Source: Antiquaquibacter soli
GTDB lineage: Bacteria; Actinomycetota; Actinomycetes; Actinomycetales; Microbacteriaceae
DNA: 64,000 bases
NCBI RefSeq assembly: GCF_030580675.1
Contig: NZ_JAUQUB010000002.1
Coordinates: 124,001 to 188,000 of the forward strand
Direction: 5' to 3'
The number at the start of each line of letters is the position of its first letter. Within the stretch, counting starts at the first letter, position 1. The notes under the pieces were generated by a model. That model was not told where the DNA came from, did not search any database, and saw nothing but the letters and a program-made list of their open reading frames with translations. Both the position numbers and the translations under genes were made by a program. Below are positions 15,804 through 24,549 of the stretch, one piece after another.

Positions 15804-16988
15804 ATGGCTCGAGTGACGGTCGCCGACGTCGCCGACGAAGCCGGCGTCTCCCGCGTCACCGCGAGCAAGGTCCTCCGCGGCGGAGAGGGGGTGTCGCCCT
15901 CGACGACCCAGCGCGTCCTCGACGCTGCCGCCGCGCTCGGCTACGGTCGCGAGCAGTCCGCCTCGGGAGAGGGCAAGCGAGTGACCATCGCCGACATCGC
16001 GAGCGCCGTCGGGCTCTCCAAGGGCTCAGTCTCGTTCGCCCTCAACGGCCAGGCGGGAATCTCCCCCGAGAATCGCGAGAAGATCCTCGAGACTGCACGT
16101 CAGCTGGGGTGGCGACCGCACAGCGCAGCGCGCGCACTCTCGAGCTCACAGTCGAAGGCAATAGGCCTCGTCCTCGCGCGAGACGTCGACACTCTCGGGT
16201 CGGAGCCGTACTTCATGAGGCTCATCGCGGGGATCGAGGCGGTGCTGTCGAAGGAGTCCATCGTCATGCTCTTCCAGACGGTGCCCTCGATCGAGGCGGA
16301 GATGGCGGTGTACGACGACTGGTGGAGCGAACGCCGCATCGATGGGCTGCTGCTCAACGACCTGCGCGTGGACGACCCGCGGCTCCCGTACCTTCAGGGG
16401 CTCGGCATCCCTTCTGTTTTCGCCGGGCTCCGGGAAGGCTCGGGGACGGTGTCCGCCGTGTTCCACGAGGAGGCCCCGGGAGTAGAGGAGACCGTGCTGC
16501 ACTTGCGCGACCTCGGTCACCGCTCCATCGGCCGGGTCGCGGGACCCGCGGAATTCGCACACATCGCCGAACGCGGGCAGGCATTCGCGCGATTGTGTTC
16601 CGAGTTGGGGATCGAGCACTACGAGAGCATCGAGACTGACTACTCGATGGAGCAGGGAGCCGAGGCGACCAGATACTTGCTCGCGCGCCCCGAGCGACCC
16701 ACCGCGCTCGTGTACGACAACGACATCATGGCGCTCGCCGGTCTGCGCGAGGCGCAAGCGACCGGTCTGTCGATCCCGCAGGACCTCTCCATAGTTGCGT
16801 GGGACGACTCGTTGTTTTGCCAAGCCTCGAGCCCGAGCCTGACGGCCGTGGCCCGCGACATCCGAGCGTTCGGGGAGCAAGCGGCCACGTCCCTCCTCGA
16901 CCTCATCCGCAGCGGTGCGCCGGATACCGTTCGCGAGCCTCCCGGTCGGATCGTGGCTCGGGACAGCACCGCGCCGCCCCCGTCCTGA
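15804..16988 (+). CDS. LacI-family regulator with two tandem N-terminal HTH domains
   Basis: A 394-residue LacI-type regulator, about 50-60 residues longer than usual. The extra length is a second DNA-binding domain: HTH 1 at residues 4-48 (VTVADVADEAGVSRVTASKVL) and HTH 2 at 60-105 (VTIADIASAVGLSKGSVSFAL). Only HTH 2 is followed by a hinge helix (RPHSAARALSSS). A periplasmic-binding-protein-like effector domain follows from about residue 118. It sits 55 nt after tatC in the same direction and is the obvious candidate to bind the five AACCGGTT operators, including its own. The effector is probably a sugar from the block's pathway. Confidence 0.88.
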   Translation: MARVTVADVADEAGVSRVTASKVLRGGEGVSPSTTQRVLDAAAALGYGREQSASGEGKRVTIADIASAVGLSKGSVSFALNGQAGISPENREKILETARQLGWRPHSAARALSSSQSKAIGLVLARDVDTLGSEPYFMRLIAGIEAVLSKESIVMLFQTVPSIEAEMAVYDDWWSERRIDGLLLNDLRVDDPRLPYLQGLGIPSVFAGLREGSGTVSAVFHEEAPGVEETVLHLRDLGHRSIGRVAGPAEFAHIAERGQAFARLCSELGIEHYESIETDYSMEQGAEATRYLLARPERPTALVYDNDIMALAGLREAQATGLSIPQDLSIVAWDDSLFCQASSPSLTAVARDIRAFGEQAATSLLDLIRSGAPDTVREPPGRIVARDSTAPPPS

Positions 16989-16997
16989 CCACAGTTA

Positions 16998-19451
16998 TCA
17001 CCTGTTGCGAGCGAGGTAGTCGAACAACGAGGTCACCGTCCGATCGCCGCGCGCGACCCGGTCCAGATCGTCGCGATCGACGCCCGCTCCAACGGTCAGC
17101 GGGACCACGCACTGCTCTCCCGGGAGGATGGTGAGCAGTCGTGACGACGCGGTCACTCCGGCCACCTCGAGCTCCGGACGCACGAGCACCTCGCGGGCGA
17201 TCGCCGACGTCGCCGTCACCACGAGGGAGGCCACCCCGTTTTCGACCACGACGCTGGACTCGAGTCCCGGATCCGGGATGCCCGCGCTCCCGTCCGCGTC
17301 GGCGAAGGCGAAGCGGCGCCTCCCGAGCAGCGTCACCTCGAGGGCCTCGGCGGCGCCGAGAGAGGCATCCACGAACGAGGACGCTCCGGCATCGAGGCGC
17401 AGCGAAGTGGCCGTCGTGAACTGGGTCGTGCCGGAGGACGACAACCCTCGCATGCCGAGGTCGGCCTCGAGCCGAGAGCGACCGCGATTGTGCACGAAGA
17501 CTCGTCGACCGCCCGCCTCGCCGATGAGGGAGACGTGGAGGTCGTCGAAGGAGTCGGCGATGGCGTGCAGGACGGGCTTGGGCGTACCCGCGACGTCGAG
17601 CGCGGACCAGGAGATGGCCGGCCAGATGTCGTTGAGCTGCCACACGATGGCGCCTCGGCACCGGGGCCACAGCGAGGCCCAGTGGTCGAGGGCGGCGGTA
17701 ACGGCGCGAGCCTGGATGACCGAAGTGATGTAGTGCCAATCGGCGAAGTCCTCGGTCACCGGGAAGTGCCGCGAGATCCCGAGCTGCAGCTTGGCCACGC
17801 CATCCGCCGCCTTCTGATGGAATACGAGGCCGGCCGCGTGCGGACCGTCGAGCGCGTCGGAGATGGATGCAGTGAGAACCGGTGTACTGGCGGGCCCCTG
17901 CCATCCGAACTCGGAGACAAATCGAGGCGCGTCGTCGCGGTAGTGGATGTAGTCGCGGTTGTTCCACATCTCCCAGGCGTGATGAGTCTGGTGGTCCGGG
18001 TCGTTCGGCTCGACATTCCAGCCTCCCGACCACGGGCTCCCGGGGTAGTAGGGCTGGTCCGGCGCGAGCGAAGCGATGACGCGCGGGATCACGTCGAAGT
18101 AATACCCGGCGCCCCAGGGTCGGTGGTCGAGCTCGTTCTCCCAGTTCAGCGCCTCGTGCAACCACAGATTCTCGTTGTTGCCGTTCCAGAGGACGAGGCT
18201 CGGATGACTGGCGAGGCGCGTGACATTCTGGCGGGCCTCGTTCGCGATGTCCTCGCGCATAGCCGCGGTCTCCGGATACGCGCCGCACGCGAAGGCGAAG
18301 TCCTGCCACACGAGGATGCCGAGTTCGTCGCAGGCGTCGTAGAAGTCGCGACTCTCGTACGTGCCCCCGCCCCAGACGCGCACGATGTTCGAGTTCGCCG
18401 CCACCGCGGCCTCGAGAAGGGTGCGGACCGCAGTGCGGTCGGCGAGGCCGGGCAGCAGGGTCGCGGGAATCCAGTTGAAGCCGCGCGCCAACACGGGCTC
18501 GTCGTTGATAACCAGGCCAAACGCGCCATCCGAACTCGTCGTGTCGAGCTCGATCGTTCGAAAACCGATGCGGCGCTCGTCGCGATCGAGCGGCACTCCG
18601 CTGCCGTCAAGGAGCTCGACCTCGAGATCGTAAAGGGCAGCGGCGCCCGCTCCGCGCGGCCACCAGCGCGCGGCTCCGGGGGCCTTGACCACGAGGATCA
18701 CCTCCTGCTCGTCGCTCGCCATGACCGCCGAACCCTCAACGTCCAGGCCCGTTCCGCGCACTCGCGCCCGCACAGAGAGCGACGCATCCACCCCGGGCTG
18801 GCGCGCAATACCGACCCGTACCTCCACCGACGGCTCTCCTGGTCGGTTCGTGCTCGCCACGACCGAGTCGAGCCGGGCGGTGCTCCATGTCCTCAGGTGC
18901 ACAGGTCGCCAGAGCCCGAGGTCGGCGACGCGCGGTCCCCAGTCCCACCCGAAGCTGCACGCCATCTTTCGGACGTACGTGTAGGGCGTCTCGTCGAAGG
19001 AACCGGGGTACGGCCCGACCTCGCGCTCGACGTCATCGGCATAGGCGAAGGGCGAGAGCAGTGCCACCTCGAGCGAGCAGGTCCCCCCGCGGTAGCCCGA
19101 GACGTCGATGCTGTGGCTGAGGTGCATGTTGCGCGACTCAAGGACTCGCGCCCCGTCGATCGAGACATCGGCGATCGTGTCGATGCCCTCGAACACGAGC
19201 TCGGTCACCTGCCCTGGCTCATCGGGGATCGCCAGCGAACGCGTGAGGGTCCAGTCGCTGCGGCCAACCCACTGGATCACCGTTTCGTTCTGCTCCACGA
19301 ATGGGTCCGGGATGATCCCCTGGTCTTGCAGAGTTCCGTGCACGCTTCGCCCGTCGGTCGCCAGCCTGGTGCCGGCCGTGACCGTGGCCCCTTCCGCGGG
19401 CTGGGTGAGTTCGAGAATCCACTCTCCGTCGAGTTCGGTCCTGCGCAGCAC
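16998..19451 (-). CDS. Beta-mannosidase, GH2 family
   Basis: An 817-residue cytoplasmic enzyme that would release terminal beta-linked mannose. Domain order fits GH2 beta-mannosidases: sugar-binding beta domain, immunoglobulin-like domain, TIM barrel, C-terminal beta domains. The acid/base Glu is in LWNGNNEN (about E427) and the nucleophile in RFVSEFGW (about E514). No signal peptide is present, so it acts on imported oligosaccharide. The GTG at 19451, 11 nt after AAGGAG, is preferred; an in-frame GTG at 19487 would add 12 residues. It is divergent from the importer operon, with TATAAT (complement of 19501-19506) and operator copy 3 upstream. Confidence 0.87.
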   Translation of the reverse strand: MLRRTELDGEWILELTQPAEGATVTAGTRLATDGRSVHGTLQDQGIIPDPFVEQNETVIQWVGRSDWTLTRSLAIPDEPGQVTELVFEGIDTIADVSIDGARVLESRNMHLSHSIDVSGYRGGTCSLEVALLSPFAYADDVEREVGPYPGSFDETPYTYVRKMACSFGWDWGPRVADLGLWRPVHLRTWSTARLDSVVASTNRPGEPSVEVRVGIARQPGVDASLSVRARVRGTGLDVEGSAVMASDEQEVILVVKAPGAARWWPRGAGAAALYDLEVELLDGSGVPLDRDERRIGFRTIELDTTSSDGAFGLVINDEPVLARGFNWIPATLLPGLADRTAVRTLLEAAVAANSNIVRVWGGGTYESRDFYDACDELGILVWQDFAFACGAYPETAAMREDIANEARQNVTRLASHPSLVLWNGNNENLWLHEALNWENELDHRPWGAGYYFDVIPRVIASLAPDQPYYPGSPWSGGWNVEPNDPDHQTHHAWEMWNNRDYIHYRDDAPRFVSEFGWQGPASTPVLTASISDALDGPHAAGLVFHQKAADGVAKLQLGISRHFPVTEDFADWHYITSVIQARAVTAALDHWASLWPRCRGAIVWQLNDIWPAISWSALDVAGTPKPVLHAIADSFDDLHVSLIGEAGGRRVFVHNRGRSRLEADLGMRGLSSSGTTQFTTATSLRLDAGASSFVDASLGAAEALEVTLLGRRRFAFADADGSAGIPDPGLESSVVVENGVASLVVTATSAIAREVLVRPELEVAGVTASSRLLTILPGEQCVVPLTVGAGVDRDDLDRVARGDRTVTSLFDYLARNR

Positions 19452-19500
19452 GTCGTGTCTTCTCCTTGGGTCGATGCGCCGGACCACCCGGCTGAGGAAA

Positions 19501-19544
19501 ATTATACAAACCGGTTTGACATATTCGATACCATGGCCCAGTAT
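19501..19544. promoter_or_regulatory. Divergent promoters with LacI-type operator copy 3
   Basis: The palindrome CAAACCGGTTTG occupies 19507-19518. On the plus strand TTGACA (19516-19521) overlaps the operator and CAGTAT follows after 17 nt. On the minus strand TATAAT (complement of 19501-19506) abuts the operator. One bound repressor could therefore block both the mannosidase and the importer. Confidence 0.7.
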
Positions 19545-19602
19545 CTGATTTCAGCGATCTCCGGCACCGGAGAGCCGCGGCCCCCAATACAAAGGAGTTG
19601 AG

Positions 19603-20922
19603 ATGGAAGTACCCCGCACGTTTCTTTCCGCCCAGGCTTCGCGGCGTGGCTTCCTTGCGGGCGGCCTTGCGGCCGCCGGCATGGGGCTGCTCGCCGCCTG
19701 CACGCCTGGCGGCTCGCAGTCGAAGAGCACCGAGATCCCGGTGATGATGAACTACTCGGCCGCATTCGAAAAAGAGTTCCTTCGTGTCACCCAGGGCTAC
19801 GAACGCGCAACCGGCAACACGGTCGATCTTCTGAACATCGCGGCCGCCGACCAGTACGCCACTAAGCTCAAGACGCTCGCGCTCGCCAAGCAGCTTCCCG
19901 CGTTGTACTACGTGGCGAGCTTCGACCTCGGCACCCACATCAAGAACGGCTGGGTCCAGGACCTCACCCCCTACATCGAGCGCAACGAGGACGTTGTGCA
20001 GTCCGCCGACTTCTTCCCGGCCGTCGTCTCGCAGACGTCCCGCGACGGCAAGATGTACGGACTCTCGGACGGTCTTTCGTCCTACGGCATGTACGTCAAC
20101 AAGACGATGTTCGACGAGCTCGGCATCCCGCTGCCCGACGACGACAACTGGACCTGGGACGACTACTTCGACCTGACCGAGGCGTTCAAGCTCACCGATG
20201 GTGGTCGACAGACCCGCTGGGGCGGGCTGGCGAACCATGGGAGCTGGGCCTTCCGCGGGATCTTCTCCGCCAACGGGGGGCAGGTATTCAGCGATGACCT
20301 CTCGGAGTGCATCATCGCCAACGATGAGAACATCGCCACCGTCGAGCAGCTCCGCGCCGCGGCGAAGCGCGGCTCGGTGCCCGACCCCGGGGGCCTGCCG
20401 AGCGGGGTCGACCCGTTCGCAAGCGGCATCCTCGCGATGGTGATGGATGGCTCCTGGTATGTTCAGGGGGCTCGCGACTCGATCGGCGACAAGTTCGAGT
20501 GGGACGTCCTCAAGCTCCCGAAGGGCTCGACGGGTCGCCGCGATGTCGCGGTCGCTACCGGAACCTACGTGATGAGCCGGGACACGGAGAACACCGAGAC
20601 TGCTTTCGACTTCCTGTCGTACTACACGTCGGCGACCATCCAGGACAGCATCCCCTTCCTGCAGCTCGGCACCGTGCAGCCGCGCGTCCAGCAGGAGAAG
20701 GACTACCAGGAGCGCTCGAAGCTCGAGGACCTGCCGCCGGCGAACCGGCTCAATGTGTTCCCGTGGCAGATCCAGAACGACGCCGGCGACCTGCCGTACC
20801 CGGACTACTGGACTGCCTTCGAGACGGTGTGGTTCAACCGACTGATCTCGCTCTTCACGGGACCGGACAGCGCCAAGACCGTTCTCGAGCAGATCCAGGA
20901 AGAGACGAACCGCCAGCGCTAA
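19603..20922 (+). CDS. ABC sugar importer, Tat-dependent lipoprotein solute-binding protein
   Basis: A 439-residue family 1 extracellular solute-binding protein. The N-terminus has a twin-arginine signal, SRRGFLAGG at residues 13-21, a hydrophobic stretch, and a lipobox LAAC with the acylated Cys at residue 33. It should therefore be folded before Tat export and then anchored by lipid. The body carries the usual features for sugar binding (YYVASFDLGTHIKNGWVQDL, LSDGLSSYGMYVNK). A GGAG-like site precedes the ATG. It is followed by two permease genes and controlled by operator copy 3. The likely ligand is a manno-oligosaccharide or related glycoside, by context. Confidence 0.88.
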   Translation: MEVPRTFLSAQASRRGFLAGGLAAAGMGLLAACTPGGSQSKSTEIPVMMNYSAAFEKEFLRVTQGYERATGNTVDLLNIAAADQYATKLKTLALAKQLPALYYVASFDLGTHIKNGWVQDLTPYIERNEDVVQSADFFPAVVSQTSRDGKMYGLSDGLSSYGMYVNKTMFDELGIPLPDDDNWTWDDYFDLTEAFKLTDGGRQTRWGGLANHGSWAFRGIFSANGGQVFSDDLSECIIANDENIATVEQLRAAAKRGSVPDPGGLPSGVDPFASGILAMVMDGSWYVQGARDSIGDKFEWDVLKLPKGSTGRRDVAVATGTYVMSRDTENTETAFDFLSYYTSATIQDSIPFLQLGTVQPRVQQEKDYQERSKLEDLPPANRLNVFPWQIQNDAGDLPYPDYWTAFETVWFNRLISLFTGPDSAKTVLEQIQEETNRQR

Positions 20923-20943
20923 GCGGCGGTCGAGAGGAACCCG

Positions 20944-21894
20944 ATGAGCACCACCCGGCTGGGTATGGAAACGATGGTGGGCGCCGCGAGGCGCCCCAGG
21001 AGGACCGCGGGCCCCCTGCAGCGGCGCGAAGCACGCGTCGGCTGGCTATGGATCCAGCCGTGGCTCATCGGGTTCCTCGCATTCACGGCAATCCCTTTCG
21101 GAGCGGCATTCGTGATGTCGCTGACGAACTGGTCCCCCGCGGGCGCCGAGTTCATCGGGTTCGACAATTACGTGAGGATGTTCACGGACGACCCGCTGTT
21201 CTGGCAGGCGATCAAGGTGACCTTCGTGTTCGTCCTCCTCTACCTGCCCCTCAGCATCGCTCTCGGCCTCGGCGCGGCAATGCTCATGAACCAGAAGTTC
21301 GTGGGCGTCGGGGTATTCCGCACGATCTACTACCTCCCCTCGGTTCTCTCCGGGGTCGCGGTCGTCGTGCTCTGGAGCTTCGTCTTCCACCGCGAGTTCG
21401 GCGTGGTCAACCTCGCGCTCGGCTACCTCGGCATCCCGCCGATTCCGTGGCTCCAGAGCTCGTTCTGGGTCATCCCCGTTATCGTGATCATGCAGCTCTG
21501 GGGCGTCGGCGCCTCGATCATCATCTACCTCGGAGGGCTGCAGGGCATCCCCACCGAGCTGTACGAGGCGGCCAGCCTCGATGGCGCCGGGTGGTGGCGC
21601 ACCTTCCGCAGCGTGACGCTCCCGATGATGTCGCCGATCATCCTTCTGCAAGCGGTGATCGGCCTGATCGGGACCTTCCAGATCTTCACCCAGTCGTTCG
21701 CGCTGACGCGCGGCGGACCCGACTACGGGTCGTACTTCCTGTCCCTCTACATCTACGACACGGCCTTCGGGCAGCTGAAGCTCGGATATGCGTGCGCTCT
21801 CTCGGTCGCGCTCTTCGCGATCATCCTCTCGCTCACCGGGTTGTTCTTCGCGGTCTCCCGATCGCGCGTCTACTACGCAGGAGCCAAGGACTGA
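20944..21894 (+). CDS. ABC sugar importer permease, MalF/UgpA type
   Basis: A 316-residue permease with six membrane helices. The EAA loop that docks the ATPase is clear (ELYEAASLDGAGWWRTFRSVTLPMM). The N-terminal REARVGWLWIQPWLIGFLAFTAIPFG is typical of the CUT1 sugar family. It follows the binding-protein gene by 21 nt and overlaps the next permease by 1 nt. No ATPase gene is present in the operon. Confidence 0.92.
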   Translation: MSTTRLGMETMVGAARRPRRTAGPLQRREARVGWLWIQPWLIGFLAFTAIPFGAAFVMSLTNWSPAGAEFIGFDNYVRMFTDDPLFWQAIKVTFVFVLLYLPLSIALGLGAAMLMNQKFVGVGVFRTIYYLPSVLSGVAVVVLWSFVFHREFGVVNLALGYLGIPPIPWLQSSFWVIPVIVIMQLWGVGASIIIYLGGLQGIPTELYEAASLDGAGWWRTFRSVTLPMMSPIILLQAVIGLIGTFQIFTQSFALTRGGPDYGSYFLSLYIYDTAFGQLKLGYACALSVALFAIILSLTGLFFAVSRSRVYYAGAKD

Positions 21895-22739
21895 TGCGCT
21901 CGCTCACCCGAACCAGCCGTCGTCGCATCGCCATCTTCGCGACGCTCGTCGTCCTCACCGCGGGTTCGATCCTCTATCTCGGCCCGCTCGGGTGGATGAT
22001 CAGCACGGCGCTCAAGACGCCCGACCAGATCTACGATCTTCCGATCCGCTGGATCCCGGATCCCGTCGACTGGGGTAACTTCGTCGAACTCTTCACGGAG
22101 GTGCCGTTCGCCCAGTACATCGGGAACACCGTCGTGCTCACTGCGCTCGGCGTGCTCGGAAGCATTACCGGCAGCTCCTTGGCCGCCTACGGGTTCGCGC
22201 GCTTCCGGTTCCGTGGTCGCAACGCCCTCTTCGTCGTCATGCTCAGCACGATGATGATCCCGGTGTGGGTGACCATCGTGCCGTCGTACGTCTTCTTCGG
22301 CGAGATCGGGTGGCTCGATACCTACCTGCCGATCCTCGTGCCCGCCTTCTTCGCCACCCCCTTCAACACGTTCCTGCTCCGGCAGTTCTTCTTGTCGATC
22401 CCCCAGGAGCTCGACGAGGCGGCGCGCATCGACGGGGCCGGGTCGGTGCGGATCTTCTTCCAGATCATCCTCCCGCTGTCGGTGCCGGCACTCATGATGG
22501 TCGGCCTGTTCTCGTTCCTCTTCTTCTGGAACGACTACCTCGGCCCCCTCATCTACCTTCAGTCGCAGGAGCTGTACCCGCTCTCGCTCGGAGTCGCCAA
22601 CTTCGTCGGTACCTACAACCAGAACTATCCGCTCATGATGATGGCGGCGATGGTCTCCATGCTGCCCTGCATCGCTCTGTTCGCGATCGCCCAGAAGTGG
22701 TTCATGCAAGGGATCGTGATCTCGGGTGTGAAGGGGTGA
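21894..22739 (+). CDS. ABC sugar importer permease, MalG/UgpE type
   Basis: A 281-residue six-helix permease, with the CUT1 second-permease features GPLGWMISTALKTPDQIY near the N-terminus and EAA loop ELDEAARIDGAGSVRIFFQIILPL. The frame is open far upstream, but the ATG at 21894 overlaps the previous stop (TGATG) and gives the normal length. It pairs with the preceding permease, probably using a shared MsmK-type ATPase from elsewhere. Confidence 0.92.
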   Translation: MRSLTRTSRRRIAIFATLVVLTAGSILYLGPLGWMISTALKTPDQIYDLPIRWIPDPVDWGNFVELFTEVPFAQYIGNTVVLTALGVLGSITGSSLAAYGFARFRFRGRNALFVVMLSTMMIPVWVTIVPSYVFFGEIGWLDTYLPILVPAFFATPFNTFLLRQFFLSIPQELDEAARIDGAGSVRIFFQIILPLSVPALMMVGLFSFLFFWNDYLGPLIYLQSQELYPLSLGVANFVGTYNQNYPLMMMAAMVSMLPCIALFAIAQKWFMQGIVISGVKG

Positions 22740-23782
22740 CCGCGCCCCGGGCCGTCGTGCTGAGCGCCGGGGCGTGGTCGCAATCGACGCACATCCCGGC
22801 ATTGCGGGAGGCGGGCGCCGAGGTAGTTGCGGTCACGAGCCTCTCACTTGAGCGGGCTGCCGCGATCGCCGACCAGTTCGGGATCCCGTCGGCCTTCGAC
22901 GACCCTCGCCTTGCGCTCGACGCCGAGCCCGACATCGCGGTGATCGCGGGACCGCCCGTCTCGCACCTCGATCAGGCGCTCGCCGCCATCGAGCGGGGCA
23001 TCGCCGTCCTCGTGGAAAAGCCGATGGCCCTGACCGGCGAGGAGGCCCAGCGCATCGCCGTCGCCGGCGAGAGCGCCGGGGTGCCCGTCCTGGTCGGGTT
23101 CACCTGGTCCAGTGCCGAGCTCTTCGCGCGTGCCCGCGACCTCATCCGATCAGGGGCGCTCGGTCGGGTGGAGCACGCGTCTTGGTCCATCCACGCGAAC
23201 ACTCGGCAACTTCTCCTCGGCAGCCCGGTCGCAGCCTGGGACCCGGATGCCCGCTCCGAGTCGTCGACCTACACCGACCGCTCGCGCTCCGGCGGCGGTG
23301 TCGGTGCGGTGACGATGTGCCACCTTCTGAGCGTCGCGCACTGGGTGCTCGGAAGCAGTGTCGCCTCGGTCGCCTGCGAGACCTACGACGGTGCCGCGGG
23401 GCTGGACCTGCACATGTCGGCACTCGCGTCCTGGGCATCCGGGGCGTCCGGGGTGCTCGTCGCGACATCCACGCAGGTGCACGGCGCGCCCACCCGGTGG
23501 TTCGCCGAGATCCGGGGCAGCGCCGGGGACCTGTCGATCGACACCCTCACCGGCGAGTTCTCGTTCGTCCCCGCGGAGGGCGCCGGTGGCTCCTCGGTCG
23601 ACCCCGAAGCGGGCCGGCCCGACGTGCGATCACCCACGCGTGCGCTCGTCGCCTCCTGGTCTGGTGAACGGGTGCCCAGCGCGATGTCCGCCCGTCTCGG
23701 GGTCGCCGTGACGCGGACGACCGATGCGCTATATGCGAGCGCCCGCTCGGGTGGGGCTCCGACGCGAGTGGCCACCGGATGA
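22736..23782 (+). CDS. Gfo/Idh/MocA-family NAD(P)-dependent oxidoreductase
   Basis: A 348-residue two-domain dehydrogenase. The N-terminal Rossmann fold has an unusual glycine loop (LSAGAWSQSTHIPAL) and the C-terminal domain follows the family EKP motif (VLVEKPMAL, about residue 97), whose Lys binds cofactor and substrate. These enzymes oxidise sugars or sugar acids, often at C3. The GTG start overlaps the permease stop. It is probably an early step on the imported sugar; the substrate is not known. Confidence 0.82.
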   Translation: MTAPRAVVLSAGAWSQSTHIPALREAGAEVVAVTSLSLERAAAIADQFGIPSAFDDPRLALDAEPDIAVIAGPPVSHLDQALAAIERGIAVLVEKPMALTGEEAQRIAVAGESAGVPVLVGFTWSSAELFARARDLIRSGALGRVEHASWSIHANTRQLLLGSPVAAWDPDARSESSTYTDRSRSGGGVGAVTMCHLLSVAHWVLGSSVASVACETYDGAAGLDLHMSALASWASGASGVLVATSTQVHGAPTRWFAEIRGSAGDLSIDTLTGEFSFVPAEGAGGSSVDPEAGRPDVRSPTRALVASWSGERVPSAMSARLGVAVTRTTDALYASARSGGAPTRVATG

Positions 23783-24549
23783 CGGCGACGATCACCGGCG
23801 TCCGAGTCGCCTCCCTGTCGGTCCCCCGCCACTTCGCCCTCATGGGGGAGCTGGACGGGGCAGGTTCCGTCGAGCTCGACTTTGTCGTGTGGTCGATCCG
23901 CACCGACGACGGCGTCTGCCTCGTCGACACAGGACTGCCGCGCGGTGAAGACTTCGCCCACCTCGACGACATGAACTCCGGTGGCGAGGACCGCTGGCGG
24001 TTCCGGGACGTGCGCAGCGTCGGGGAGGCGCTCGACGACCTCGGAGTCGCGCCCGCCGAGGTGGATGCCGTGCTCCTCACCCAGCTCGTCACCTACTGTT
24101 CCGGCGGGCTCGAGGAAGGCCTTTTCCCGCACGCGCGGATCGTTCTCGCCCGCGCGGGCCTCGAGGAGTACCTCGCGGGCGGAGTGGGGCATCCGCCGAC
24201 GTCGTTGTACGTCACGCCGGGAGGCTGGCGAGCGATCGGTGAGGCGGCCGCTCAGGGGCGGCTGGATGTGGTCGACCGACGGCACCGGGTTGTGCCGGGC
24301 GTCGAGTTCGTCGTGACGGGAGGCCACCACCCCGCCTCTGCGTCGGTGCGCGTGAGCACGGACGACGGCAGGGGGATCGCGCTCATGGAGACCGCGTTCC
24401 TGCAGGAGAACGTCGAGACGTCGCGGCCCATCGGCATTGCAGAGTCGGCGGCGGATGCGCGTCGCGCCGTGGTCGAGGCCCGCTCGGAGGGCTTCGAGGT
24501 CGTCGCGATGCACGACCCGCAGCACCGGCAGCGGTTCGCCCCGCGCTAG
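23779..24549 (+). CDS. Metallo-beta-lactamase-fold protein with a degenerate metal site
   Basis: A 256-residue MBL-fold protein similar in outline to N-acyl-homoserine-lactonase-like enzymes. The N-terminal strand pattern and VCLVDTGL are intact, but the metal motif HxHxDH after the second strand block is replaced by TQLVTYCSGGL, losing nearly all expected ligands. The later GGHHPAS and METAF segments keep only part of the second half-site. It may be non-catalytic, use another metal arrangement, or act on a lactone by a different mechanism. It overlaps the oxidoreductase gene by 4 bp, so it serves the same pathway. Its stop shares CTAG with the convergent gene. Confidence 0.7.
   Translation: MTATITGVRVASLSVPRHFALMGELDGAGSVELDFVVWSIRTDDGVCLVDTGLPRGEDFAHLDDMNSGGEDRWRFRDVRSVGEALDDLGVAPAEVDAVLLTQLVTYCSGGLEEGLFPHARIVLARAGLEEYLAGGVGHPPTSLYVTPGGWRAIGEAAAQGRLDVVDRRHRVVPGVEFVVTGGHHPASASVRVSTDDGRGIALMETAFLQENVETSRPIGIAESAADARRAVVEARSEGFEVVAMHDPQHRQRFAPR

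Noticed and set aside
17490-19601. A 703-codon plus-strand frame opposite the beta-mannosidase
   Set aside because: The opposite strand encodes a complete GH2 enzyme with catalytic motifs; this frame has shadow composition and no motif.
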